The notes under the pieces: model-generated
Seen by the model: only the letters and a program-made list of their open reading frames with translations
What the model was told of the DNA's origin: nothing
Databases searched by the model: none
Part shown: positions 8,263 to 16,677 of the stretch, in pieces
How positions within the stretch are numbered: position 1 is the stretch's first letter
Layout of the letters: each line of letters begins with the position of its first letter
Position numbers and translations under genes: made by a program
Origin: Brachybacterium huguangmaarense
GTDB taxonomy: Bacteria > Actinomycetota > Actinomycetes > Actinomycetales > Dermabacteraceae
Assembly (NCBI RefSeq): GCF_025725725.1
Contig: NZ_CP107020.1
Span: forward strand, 2,356,001 to 2,420,000
Length of the DNA: 64,000 nucleotides
Direction of reading: 5' to 3'

Positions 8263-9798
8263 TCAGTACCCGAAGGACAGGGCCGGGGTGTCCAGCTCGT
8301 CGGTCTTCTCGTCACGGCGCGGCAGGGGTATGCCCTTGAGCGCGTTACGTCGCATGAGCTCGAACCACACGACGGCGAGGATCCCGTACAGCACCGTGAA
8401 CGTCACGAGGGAGACGATCACCATCCACTGCGGATTGGGCGAGACGCCCTGCATCGTCATCAGCCGGATGGTCCAGTCTCCGGTGGGGTTGGGCGCTACG
8501 ACCCACGGCTGGCGGCCCATCTCCGTGAACACCCAGCCGGCCGAGTTGGCGAGGAACGGCATCGGGATCGCGAGCACGGCGAACCACTGGAAGAACCGCG
8601 ACCCGGTGCTGCGGCCGCCGCGCGTGGCCCAGAGGGCCCAGAACGCGACGATGGCGCTGAACGCCGCGAGGCCGATCATGAGGCGGAACGACCAGTAGGT
8701 GACGAAGAGGTTGGGACGGTAATCGGTCTGCTGGGTCGAGCCGTCGACCGCGGCCACCGTCGAGCCGTACCGCTCGGTGTACTCCTTCTGCAGCTCGTCG
8801 ACGCCCTGGAGGGTCGCGTGCGGGTCATTGGTCGCGAGGATCGAGGTGACGTAGGGGATCTCGATCAGGTGGGTGACGTCGCTGCAGTTGGCCGCGAAGG
8901 CATCGGGTCCGCCGACGGTGAGGATCGAGAACGACGCGCCCGTCTCTGTCTGGCACAGCGCCTCGGCCGAGGCCATCTTCATGGGCTGCTGCTCGAACAT
9001 GAGCTTGCCCTGGGTGTCGCCCGTGACCACGAGAACCAGAGCCGAGATGAACATGGCCAGCACGCCGAACCGCACCGCGGGGCGGAACACGGTGCGCGCC
9101 TGCACGTCGTGCGCCTCGCCCTCGGGCGTCTCGAGGCCGGCGCTGCGCGCCTGGTTGTGGTGACGGACCATGTGCCACGTCGCCACGCCCGTGACGAAGG
9201 CGCCGGCGACGAGCCAGGCACCGGCGACCACGTGAGGGAAGGCGGCCAGGGCGGTCACGTTCGTGAGCACCGCGACGATGCTGTCGAGCTCGGCGCGGCC
9301 CGTCTCCGGGTTGTAGACCGCCCCGACCGGATGCTGCATGAACGAGTTGGCCGCGATGATGAAGTAGGCCGAGAGCATCGTGCCGATGGCGACGCACCAG
9401 ATCGTGAGCAGGTGCAGGCGCGGCGACAGCCGGTTCCAGCCGAAGATCCACAGGCCCAGGAAGACGGACTCGAGGAAGAAGGCGGCGAGCCCCTCGAAGG
9501 CGAGCGGCGCGCCGAACACGTCGCCCACGAACCGGGAGTACTCCGACCAGTTCATGCCGAACTGGAACTCCTGGACGATGCCGGTCGCGATGCCGATGCC
9601 GAAGTTCACGATCAGCATCGAGCCGAAGAACTTGGTCAGGCGCGTCCACGCGTCGGCCTTGACCGGGTCCTTGGAGCGCAGGGCGATCGTCTGCATGAGC
9701 GCGACCAGTAACGAGAGCCCGATGGTCAACGGCACGAAGATGAAGTGGTAGACCGTCGTGATCCCGAACTGCCAGCGGGCAACATCGAGGGCTTCCAT
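8263..9798 (-). CDS. cydA: Cytochrome bd ubiquinol oxidase subunit I
   Basis: Catalytic subunit I that oxidises quinol and reduces oxygen to water through hemes b558, b595 and d. At 511 residues it is full length. The N-terminus ALDVARWQFGITTVYHFIFV carries the conserved heme-ligand histidine (His18 here). FGINFA-like NFGIGIATGIVQEFQFG, FFLESVFLGLWIFGW and QPWVV segments are present. The periplasmic Q-loop lies around residues 240-330. It is the first gene of the cyd operon; the divergent gene begins at 9960, leaving about 160 bases for promoters. Confidence 0.96.
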   Translation of the reverse strand: MEALDVARWQFGITTVYHFIFVPLTIGLSLLVALMQTIALRSKDPVKADAWTRLTKFFGSMLIVNFGIGIATGIVQEFQFGMNWSEYSRFVGDVFGAPLAFEGLAAFFLESVFLGLWIFGWNRLSPRLHLLTIWCVAIGTMLSAYFIIAANSFMQHPVGAVYNPETGRAELDSIVAVLTNVTALAAFPHVVAGAWLVAGAFVTGVATWHMVRHHNQARSAGLETPEGEAHDVQARTVFRPAVRFGVLAMFISALVLVVTGDTQGKLMFEQQPMKMASAEALCQTETGASFSILTVGGPDAFAANCSDVTHLIEIPYVTSILATNDPHATLQGVDELQKEYTERYGSTVAAVDGSTQQTDYRPNLFVTYWSFRLMIGLAAFSAIVAFWALWATRGGRSTGSRFFQWFAVLAIPMPFLANSAGWVFTEMGRQPWVVAPNPTGDWTIRLMTMQGVSPNPQWMVIVSLVTFTVLYGILAVVWFELMRRNALKGIPLPRRDEKTDELDTPALSFGY

Positions 9799-9854
9799 GG
9801 AACTCCTCTGAGGGGGCGGACGGCCCGAGGGCCGCGGAGGGGCGAATCCTGATC

Positions 9855-9860
9855 AGAGTA
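9855..9860 (-). promoter_or_regulatory. Possible -10 element upstream of cydA
   Basis: On the minus strand TACTCT occurs 57 bases before the cydA start, next to a short palindrome (CTGATCAG). No convincing -35 hexamer was found, so this is only a candidate for the cyd promoter. Confidence 0.25.
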
Positions 9861-9947
9861 CGGCGCGGCGCCTGGGTGCCACGGGACGTAGGTCCCCTCG
9901 GTTTCGGCCGTGCGACGGGCGTCACGTCCGCTGTCAAGAGGGCTCGG

Positions 9948-9953
9948 TACAGT
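9948..9953 (+). promoter_or_regulatory. Possible -10 element for the 9960 gene (leaderless)
   Basis: TACAGT ends 6 bases before the ATG at 9960. Transcription would begin at or next to the start codon, giving a leaderless mRNA, which is common in actinobacteria. No clear ribosome-binding site precedes the ATG, which agrees with this. Confidence 0.4.
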
Positions 9954-9959
9954 GCCGCC

Positions 9960-11291
9960 ATGGTGGAGCAGACGATCCTGGCCGAGGTCCTCCTCGCCGA
10001 TCCCGCGGGTGCGCTCGCGGCCGTCGGCGCGCTCGGCGTGGGCGGCGTGTTCCTGGTCGGCGGCGTCATCGTGCTCGCCCTGACGGGGGAGCGCCGCGCG
10101 CGGGGAGCCCAGCGCCGACGGATCGGCTCGCTGACGCCGCTGCCCGATCTGCTCACCGATCTCGACGCGGTGCTGCTGCGGGCCGACGAGGCCGTGCGCG
10201 CCGCGGCCGACGAGCAGCTGTACGCCGACGCCGAGTTCGGCGCGAGCACCGCCTCCACGATCGGTGCGGCGGTCGAGGCCGCGCGCACCGCCCTGGACGA
10301 CGCGTTCTCCCGCCGGCAGGAGATCGACGGGCTCCTGGGCCGCGGCGAGGAGATCGCTGCGCGCAGCCTCGCCGACGAGGTCCGCACCTCCGTCACGCGG
10401 GCGCTCACGAGCCTCCGCGACGCGACGACCGAGCTCACGGGCCTGCGCCGCGAGGCGGTGCTCGCCCCCGAGCGGGTCGAGCGCGCCCGACGCCGGTGCG
10501 CCGAGCTGACGGGGTCGATCGCCGGGGCCCGCGAGGAGCTCGACCGGGTGGCCGCGCGGGAGGGCGAGGCCGCGACCGCGGGCCTGCGGCCCGCGCTCGC
10601 CGAGGTCGAGACCGACCTCGCGGCCGCGTCGGCCGATCTCGACCGGATCGCGGCGGCGACGGCGCCGTCCTCCCCGGGGGCCGTGCGGGTCGACGGGACC
10701 GAGGTCGAGCGCCTCGCCGCCGTCGAGGCCTCCCTCGAGACGAGCGCCGCCGTCATCGCCCGTGCCGCGGAGCTGTCGGAGGAGGTGGCCTCCGCCCGCG
10801 CGGCGCTCCCCGGCGCCGTGGACGCCCTGCGCACCTCGCTCGTGCGCGCCGAGGCGACCGACGACCCCGACCCGCGCCTGCCCCAGGCGGTCGCCGTCGC
10901 CCGTGCCGCGGTCGCGAGCGCGAGTGCGGGCGCCGTGCCCGATCCCGTCACCACGCTGGCCCGCGTGCAGGCCGCCCGCACGGAGGTGGACGCGGCCGTC
11001 GAGGCCGCCCGCACCCGCTACGACGCGGACCGCCGGGCGCGCGAGGAGGAACGCGAGCGCACCCGGCTGCTCTCCGACGCCTACGACCCGCGCGCCGGCC
11101 AGGCCGCCGAGGAGGCCGCGCGCGGGCGCTACGGCGTGCTCGACCCGGCCATGCCGCGCGGGATCGCCGGGGACGCCCGGTCCGCGGGCAGACCCGCCGG
11201 TCAGGGCTTCGACCTGGTCGCCGAGGTGCTCGACGAGATCACACGCCCCGCGTCCCGGCGCCCGCGCGACCGAGGGCGCCGACGGTGGTGA
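9960..11291 (+). CDS. Single-pass membrane protein with long coiled coil (TPM-less relative)
   Basis: A 443-residue protein with one transmembrane helix near residues 17-42 (ALGVGGVFLVGGVIVLAL) followed by a long Ala/Arg/Glu-rich, mostly helical cytoplasmic region likely to form coiled coils. Actinobacterial genomes often carry a TPM-phosphatase-domain membrane protein with a similar coiled-coil tail next to pspA. Here the N-terminal TPM domain is absent, so either this is a shortened relative or an unrelated architecture. It lies 104 bases upstream of pspA on the same strand, suggesting a role in the membrane-stress response. The function itself is unknown. Confidence 0.65.
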   Translation: MVEQTILAEVLLADPAGALAAVGALGVGGVFLVGGVIVLALTGERRARGAQRRRIGSLTPLPDLLTDLDAVLLRADEAVRAAADEQLYADAEFGASTASTIGAAVEAARTALDDAFSRRQEIDGLLGRGEEIAARSLADEVRTSVTRALTSLRDATTELTGLRREAVLAPERVERARRRCAELTGSIAGAREELDRVAAREGEAATAGLRPALAEVETDLAAASADLDRIAAATAPSSPGAVRVDGTEVERLAAVEASLETSAAVIARAAELSEEVASARAALPGAVDALRTSLVRAEATDDPDPRLPQAVAVARAAVASASAGAVPDPVTTLARVQAARTEVDAAVEAARTRYDADRRAREEERERTRLLSDAYDPRAGQAAEEAARGRYGVLDPAMPRGIAGDARSAGRPAGQGFDLVAEVLDEITRPASRRPRDRGRRRW

Positions 11292-11395
11292 GCGTCCGCT
11301 AGGCTCGGCGTGAAGCAGGACACATCGCGCGGGCCGGCCCCGAGCACGGCCCCGCCGCGAGTCCTCGACCGACCACGGAAGGTGAGGTTCCCCCC

Positions 11396-12238
11396 ATGCC
11401 CAAGAAGCAGTCCATCCTCGGACGCATCGCCCAGCTCACGCGCGCAAACATCAACGCCCTGCTCGACCAGGCCGAGGATCCCGAGAAGATGCTCGACCAG
11501 ATGATCCGCGACTACACCGACTCGATCCGCGAGGCCGAGGCGGCGGTGTCCCAGACCATCGGCAACCTCCGACTCATGGAGCGCGACCAGGAGGAGGACC
11601 GCAAGGCCGCCGAGGACTGGAACCGCAAGGCCCTCGCCGCCTCCCAGCGCGGCGACCAGCTGCGCGCCGAGGGCAACGGCTCCGAGGCCGACCGCTTCGA
11701 CAACCTCGCCCGGGTGGCCATCGAGCGCCAGCTGCAGGCCGAGGAGGAGGTGCAGGCGGTCGAGCCCTCGATCCGCTCCCAGAACGAGGTCGTCGGGCAG
11801 CTCAAGACGGGCCTGGACACCATGCGCGGCAAGCTCACCGAGCTGCGCTCCAAGCGCGACCAGCTCGTGGCTCGCTCGCGCGCGGCCGACGCCCAGAACC
11901 GCATGAGCGACGCCATCGGCGCGATCGACGTGCTCGACCCCACGAGCGAGCTGTCGCGCTTCGAGGAGAAGGTGCGCCGCGAGGAGGCCAAGGTCATCGG
12001 GCGCCAGGAGATCGCCGCGAACTCCCTCGACAACCAGTTCGAGTCCCTCGAGGTGGAGGCGCGCCGCCTCGACGTCGACGACCGCCTGGCCGCCCTCAAG
12101 CGCGGAGCGGGCACCGAGCAGGTCGAAGGGCGCCGCGCGATGGAGGGCATCGAGGCCTCCCGTCCTGCCGCCTCCGCCGACGACGAGACCGTCGACGCCG
12201 AGATCGACGAGGAGTACGTCCCCGGGCAGTCCAGCTGA
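11396..12238 (+). CDS. pspA: PspA/IM30 family phage-shock protein
   Basis: Peripheral membrane protein of the ESCRT-III-related PspA/Vipp1 family that forms oligomeric scaffolds and protects damaged membranes. The 280-residue sequence begins MPKKQSILGRIAQLTRANIN and contains the family hallmarks NALLDQAEDPEKMLDQMIRDY and the long helical hairpin over about residues 25-220, with an acidic C-terminal tail. The start is supported by GGAAGGTGAGG upstream. It follows the coiled-coil membrane protein at 9960; no PspF-type regulator is adjacent, as usual in actinobacteria. Confidence 0.93.
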   Translation: MPKKQSILGRIAQLTRANINALLDQAEDPEKMLDQMIRDYTDSIREAEAAVSQTIGNLRLMERDQEEDRKAAEDWNRKALAASQRGDQLRAEGNGSEADRFDNLARVAIERQLQAEEEVQAVEPSIRSQNEVVGQLKTGLDTMRGKLTELRSKRDQLVARSRAADAQNRMSDAIGAIDVLDPTSELSRFEEKVRREEAKVIGRQEIAANSLDNQFESLEVEARRLDVDDRLAALKRGAGTEQVEGRRAMEGIEASRPAASADDETVDAEIDEEYVPGQSS

Positions 12239-12243
12239 CCGAT

Positions 12244-12308
12244 CCCGCGTCTGCGCAGTCAGCGGACGCGGGTCCCGCCGCGGTGAGCCCTCCGGCCTCC
12301 GCGGCGGG
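12244..12308 (+). terminator. Tandem hairpins after pspA
   Basis: Two stem-loops follow the pspA stop. The first pairs 12244-12253 with 12263-12272 (10 bp, one wobble). The second pairs 12274-12283 with 12299-12308 (10 bp, perfect, 15-base loop). No T-tract follows, as is typical in high-GC actinobacteria. They probably terminate the pspA transcript. The rest of the gap up to rne (12545) holds no gene that I can support. Confidence 0.5.
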
Positions 12309-12544
12309 CCCTGTGCCATACTGGCCGCAGCGCTCCTCCGCCCCGTACCGGGCAGGGGAACCTCCCGGCGTCGACCGCCCAGCACCGGTTCCGCGTTCCT
12401 CGCGACCGAGACTGCTCCACGGCATCGACATCGCTGCGCTCCGACCAGGAGCTGCGCGACGGTGAGGGCACACGACTTCCGTCCTCCGGGACGATGACAA
12501 CACGGGCCCAGGGTGCGCTGGACCCGGCAGAAGGAGCAGCCCCC

Positions 12545-15500
12545 ATGGCTGATGATTCCCGCACACCCACGGACGAGACCACGACGGCGTCCGAGACCCC
12601 CACGGCCGAGGAGGCCCGTCCCCGACGGCGCCGCCGCGCCGGCGCCCCCGTCGGAGCGCCTGCTCCTGCGGCCGCGGAGACCGAGGCGGAGCCGCACGCC
12701 CCTCTGACGAGCGTGCCCGAGCAGGAGACGGCACCCGTCGAGGTCGTCGAGCAGGCCCCCGCCCGCTCCCGCCGCCGCGCCGGCGCTCCCGCCGGCCCGC
12801 CGAGCGCCCCGGTCTTCTCGGCCGCCCAGGCGCCCGCCGTGCCCGAGGCCGCCGCCGACGAGGACGAGGAGGACGAGGGGGACCAGGACGCCGTCGAGGC
12901 CGAGACCTCCGCGACGTCCGACACCGATCGCGAGGAGGGCTCGAGCGGCGTCGCCGAGGCCCTCGCCTCCCTCGCCGACCGGCGCCCCGCCCGCGAGCGG
13001 TCCGACGACGAGGCCGCGGCCCGTCGTGAGCGTGCCCAGCTCGACTTCTCCTCCCTGCTCTTCCAGGCCCCCGCGCCCCGCACCGCCGACGAGGCGCCCG
13101 AGGAGGCCCCCGAGGACTCGACCGAGAGCGACGAGGGCTCCGAGACGGACGCCTCCGACGACGAGGGCGGTGCGGGCACCGCGCGCCGTCGTCGTCGCCG
13201 GGGCGGCCGCGGTCGCCGTGGCCGCGGTCGCGGCGACAACGTGGGCGGTGACGAGGGCTCCGAGTCGGACGCCGAGGAGACCGCCGGCTCGAGCGAGGCC
13301 GGTGCCGAGGAGACGGCCTCGTCCTCCGACACGAGCACCGAGGAGTCCGCGTCCTCCGACGACGAGTCCGGCGAGGGCGCCTCCCGCCGGTCCCGCTCGC
13401 GCGGCTCCCGGTCGCGCAAGCGCTCGAACGCCGGCTCGACCGAGACCGCCGAGGAGCCCGAGGGCTCCGAGTCCGCCGACGGCGCGGACACCTCCGACGC
13501 CGCCGACACCGACGAGAGCGACGACGCCGACAAGAACGGCGGCTCGAGCTCGCGGCGCCGTCGTCGTCGCCGCCGCTCCGGCTCCTCGGGCGGTGACGAG
13601 TCACCGTCGCCCGACGACCCGCCCAACACCGTCGTCAAGGTCCGTGAGCGCCGTGACGAGGTCAAGTCCGTCAAGGGCTCGACCCGCCTCGAGGCCAAGA
13701 AGCAGCGCCGCCGCGAGGGGCGCGACGCCGGCCGCCGCCGCAACGTCATCACCGAGGCCGAGTTCCTCGCACGCCGCGAGAGCGTCAAGCGCTCGATGAT
13801 CGTGCGCGAGCGTCCGGGCCGCACCCAGATCGCCGTGCTCGAGGACGACGTGCTCGTCGAGCACTACGTCGCGCAGAAGACCCAGAGCTCGATGGTCGGC
13901 AACGTCTACCTGGGCAAGGTCCAGAACGTGCTGCCCTCGATGGAGGCCGCGTTCGTCGACATCGGCAAGGGCCGCAACGCCGTGCTGTACGCGGGCGAGG
14001 TCAACTGGGACGCCGCCGGACTCGAGGGCCAGCCGCGCCGCATCGAGCTCGCGCTCAAGAGCGGCGACCCCGTGCTCGTGCAGGTCACCAAGGACCCGAT
14101 CGGCCACAAGGGCGCACGCCTGACCAGCCAGGTGTCGCTGCCCGGCCGCTACGTCGTGTTCGTGCCCGGGGGCTCCATGACCGGGATCTCGCGCAAGCTG
14201 CCCGACAACGAGCGGGCGCGCCTGAAGAAGATCATGAAGCAGGTCATCCCCGAGGGCGCGGGCGTCATCGTGCGCACCGCCGCCGAGGGGGCGAGCGAGG
14301 AGGAGCTCACGCGCGACGTCGAGCGCCTGCGCGCCCAGTGGGAGAAGATCGAGAAGGCGCAGAAGTCCAAGTCGGCGCCCGTCTCGCTCTCCCAGGAGCC
14401 CGACCTCGCCATCAAGGTCGTGCGCGACGTCTTCAACGAGGACTTCACCTCGCTCATCGTCGAGGGCGAGCGCGCCTACTCCGAGGTCCACCGCTACGTC
14501 TCCGACGTGGCGCCCGACCTGCTCGAGCGCGTCACCAAGCACGTAGGCGAGAAGGACTCGTTCGCCAAGCACCGTGTCGACGAGCAGCTGCTCAAGGCGA
14601 TGGACCGCAAGGTGTACCTGCCCTCCGGCGGCTCGCTCGTGATCGACCGCACCGAGGCCATGACGGTCATCGACGTCAACACGGGCAAGTTCACCGGCTC
14701 CGGCGGCTCGCTCGAGGAGACGGTGACCCGCAACAACCTCGAGGCGGCCGAGGAGATCGTCCGCCAGCTGCGGCTGCGCGACATCGGCGGCATCATCGTC
14801 ATCGACTTCATCGACATGGTGCTCGAGGACAACCGCGACCTCGTGCTGCGCCGCCTCGTCGAGTGCCTCGGACGCGACCGCACGAAGCACCAGGTCGCCG
14901 AGGTCACGTCGCTCGGCCTGGTCCAGATGACCCGCAAGCGCGTGGGCCAGGGCCTCGTCGAGACGTTCTCGACCACGTGCGAGCACTGCAACGGCCGCGG
15001 CGTCATGATCGACATCGACGGCAAGCACCATCACGAGGCCCCCGAGAAGGACGAGTCCTCGCGCTCTTCGCGCCGCCGCGGCGGCAACGGCAAGAAGGGG
15101 GCCGCGGCGAAGGACGCCCCGGACTCCACGCCCGAGGGCGGGGACGCCGAGAACGTGCACCGCCTCGAGGAGGACTCGAGCTCGCGCGAGCTGGCCCGCG
15201 CCACGATCGCGTCGATCGCGGCGGCGACCACGGCGCACACGCATCCCGAGGTCATGGTCGACGGCCAGGTCATCAGCGTCGACCAGCCCGAGCCGCCGGA
15301 GGACGCCGAGCCGGCCGCCGACGACGCGTCCACCGGTCCGGCCGAGCCTGCCGAGCAGGCGGAGCCCGTCGCCGAGCAGCCCGCCGATCCCGCGGCCGAG
15401 GCGAGCGAGCCCATCGTGGAACCGGCCGCCGAGGAGCAGCCGGCCGAGTCCGATCCGGCCGCGTCGCCCGTCGAGCCCTCGGACCAGCCCGTGCCGGCCG

Positions 15501-15688
15501 AGGCCGACGCCGCGGAGCAGGCCCGCTCCATCGAGCCCGACGCGGACGAGGCGGCGCCGAGTGCGGACTCGCCCGTGGAGGACGTGCCCGAGCCCGCCGT
15601 CGCGCCGCTGGACGAGGACGCGACCGTCGAACCGGCGACCGCAGAGGTCGCCGACGGAGCCGATCGTGCCGAGGACTCCCCGGCGTGA
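12545..15688 (+). CDS. rne: Rne/Rng family ribonuclease E/G
   Basis: Essential endoribonuclease that processes rRNA, tRNA and mRNA. The 1047-residue protein has a central catalytic core (about 420-830). The core contains the S1 segment VGNVYLGKVQNVLPSMEAAF, the RNase H-like/DNase I-like active-site region VIDVNTGKFTGSG with its metal-binding Asp and IVIDFIDM, and the zinc-link TCEHCNGRG that mediates dimerisation. As in other actinobacterial homologues the core is flanked by long acidic and Arg-rich disordered arms; the N-terminal about 380 residues include RRRRRRGGRGRRGRGRG, a likely RNA-binding patch. The ATG at 12545 follows a GAAGGAGC ribosome-binding site. It precedes rplU-rpmA-obgE, a conserved order. 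Confidence 0.95.
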   Translation: MADDSRTPTDETTTASETPTAEEARPRRRRRAGAPVGAPAPAAAETEAEPHAPLTSVPEQETAPVEVVEQAPARSRRRAGAPAGPPSAPVFSAAQAPAVPEAAADEDEEDEGDQDAVEAETSATSDTDREEGSSGVAEALASLADRRPARERSDDEAAARRERAQLDFSSLLFQAPAPRTADEAPEEAPEDSTESDEGSETDASDDEGGAGTARRRRRRGGRGRRGRGRGDNVGGDEGSESDAEETAGSSEAGAEETASSSDTSTEESASSDDESGEGASRRSRSRGSRSRKRSNAGSTETAEEPEGSESADGADTSDAADTDESDDADKNGGSSSRRRRRRRRSGSSGGDESPSPDDPPNTVVKVRERRDEVKSVKGSTRLEAKKQRRREGRDAGRRRNVITEAEFLARRESVKRSMIVRERPGRTQIAVLEDDVLVEHYVAQKTQSSMVGNVYLGKVQNVLPSMEAAFVDIGKGRNAVLYAGEVNWDAAGLEGQPRRIELALKSGDPVLVQVTKDPIGHKGARLTSQVSLPGRYVVFVPGGSMTGISRKLPDNERARLKKIMKQVIPEGAGVIVRTAAEGASEEELTRDVERLRAQWEKIEKAQKSKSAPVSLSQEPDLAIKVVRDVFNEDFTSLIVEGERAYSEVHRYVSDVAPDLLERVTKHVGEKDSFAKHRVDEQLLKAMDRKVYLPSGGSLVIDRTEAMTVIDVNTGKFTGSGGSLEETVTRNNLEAAEEIVRQLRLRDIGGIIVIDFIDMVLEDNRDLVLRRLVECLGRDRTKHQVAEVTSLGLVQMTRKRVGQGLVETFSTTCEHCNGRGVMIDIDGKHHHEAPEKDESSRSSRRRGGNGKKGAAAKDAPDSTPEGGDAENVHRLEEDSSSRELARATIASIAAATTAHTHPEVMVDGQVISVDQPEPPEDAEPAADDASTGPAEPAEQAEPVAEQPADPAAEASEPIVEPAAEEQPAESDPAASPVEPSDQPVPAEADAAEQARSIEPDADEAAPSADSPVEDVPEPAVAPLDEDATVEPATAEVADGADRAEDSPA

Positions 15689-15710
15689 TCAGTTCCACAC
15701 GCTGACAGCG

Positions 15711-15764
15711 CGTTCCCGCAGGTCACAGGGCATCGCATGGTTGACCCTGGGGCCTGCGGGAACG
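15711..15764 (+). other. Inverted repeat after rne, overlapping the rplU promoter
   Basis: A 12-bp perfect stem pairs 15711-15722 with 15753-15764, and an inner 5-bp stem pairs 15726-15730 with 15745-15749. It starts 22 bases after the rne stop. It could terminate rne transcription or act as an operator, because its right arm forms the spacer of the promoter described at 15741. Confidence 0.5.
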
Positions 15765-15770
15765 TAGTCT
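15741..15770 (+). promoter_or_regulatory. Sigma-70-type promoter for rplU-rpmA-obgE
   Basis: TTGACC (15741-15746), an 18-base spacer and TAGTCT (15765-15770) form a good housekeeping promoter. Transcription would start near 15777, leaving a leader of about 175 bases before rplU. Ribosomal-protein leaders often carry autoregulatory structures, but I cannot identify one with confidence. Confidence 0.6.
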
Positions 15771-15950
15771 GTCCCGTGGCGCATGTCCGCGCCCACAGTC
15801 GTGCCCACCCTTCAGGGCCCCGCGCGACCGCATCGTCCCGTCACGGTGATCCCGCTTGAGGATCGTCTCCGTCGGGCGGTCGACGGTCGCAGGTGCGCGG
15901 GACGGGGCGGGATCGCACACAGGTGTCTTTCGAACAGATGGAGCAGTGAC

Positions 15951-16259
15951 GTGGTGTACGCAATCGTCCGCGCAGGCGGTCGGCAGGAGAAGGTGTCGGT
16001 CGGCGACACCATCGTGATCAACCGCGTCGCCGGCGAGGCGGGCGACAGCGTCGAGTTCGCTCCCGTCCTGCTGGTCGACGGCGACAAGGTCACCGCGGCC
16101 AAGAAGGATCTCGACAAGGTCACGGTCACCGCCGAGATCGTCGAGGACCTCCGCGGCCCGAAGATCCGCATCCTCAAGTACAAGAACAAGACCGGCTACA
16201 AGAAGCGCCAGGGCCACCGCCAGGAGCTGACGCGTCTCAAGGTCACGGGCATCGCCTGA
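15951..16259 (+). CDS. rplU: 50S ribosomal protein L21
   Basis: Large-subunit protein that binds 23S rRNA. The 102-residue sequence [19 protein letters not shown]...[19 protein letters not shown] covers the complete family, including the C-terminal KKRxGHRQ motif. The GTG at 15951 was chosen because it gives the standard length and has GGAG about 8 bases upstream; a second GTG follows directly. It is the first gene of the rplU-rpmA pair, which in nearly all bacteria leads into obgE as it does here. Confidence 0.96.
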   Translation: MVYAIVRAGGRQEKVSVGDTIVINRVAGEAGDSVEFAPVLLVDGDKVTAAKKDLDKVTVTAEIVEDLRGPKIRILKYKNKTGYKKRQGHRQELTRLKVTGIA

Positions 16260-16296
16260 GCGATCGCTCCCGGTAACGACGGAAGAAGGTTTCCTC

Positions 16297-16551
16297 ATGG
16301 CACACAAGAAGGGCGCGAGCTCCTCGAAGAACGGCCGCGACTCGAACGCCCAGCGCCTCGGCGTCAAGCGCTTCGGCGGCCAGGTCGTCGGCGCGGGCGA
16401 GATCCTCGTCCGGCAGCGCGGCACCCATTTCCACCCCGGTGACGGCGTGGGCCGCGGCAACGACGACACCCTGTTCGCCCTCACGGCGGGCACGGTCGAG
16501 TTCGGCCGCAAGCGCGACCGCAACGTCGTCAGCGTCGTCGCGGGCGCCTGA
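16297..16551 (+). CDS. rpmA: 50S ribosomal protein L27
   Basis: The 84-residue protein [19 protein letters not shown]...GVKRFGGQ is full length. Its N-terminal tail reaches the peptidyl-transferase centre and contacts the tRNA CCA end. No N-terminal protease-cleaved extension of the Firmicutes kind is present. GGAAGAAGG precedes the start. It sits 37 bases after rplU. Confidence 0.97.
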   Translation: MAHKKGASSSKNGRDSNAQRLGVKRFGGQVVGAGEILVRQRGTHFHPGDGVGRGNDDTLFALTAGTVEFGRKRDRNVVSVVAGA

Positions 16552-16584
16552 CGCAACCCGGGCCGACGCCCGGCACCAACACCT

Positions 16585-16618
16585 CGACGAGGGGCGGAGT
16601 TTCCTCCGCCCCTCGTCG
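16585..16618 (+). terminator. 15-bp hairpin between rpmA and obgE
   Basis: A perfect 15-bp stem (16585-16599 with 16604-16618) closes a TTTC loop 33 bases after rpmA. There is no T-tract. It probably ends or attenuates the ribosomal-protein transcript and so lowers obgE expression relative to rplU-rpmA. Confidence 0.7.
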
Positions 16619-16677
16619 TCGTCCTCGGCGGGTCCTCCGCCGCCATCGCGACCTCCTCGCGTCCGGAAGGAATCACC

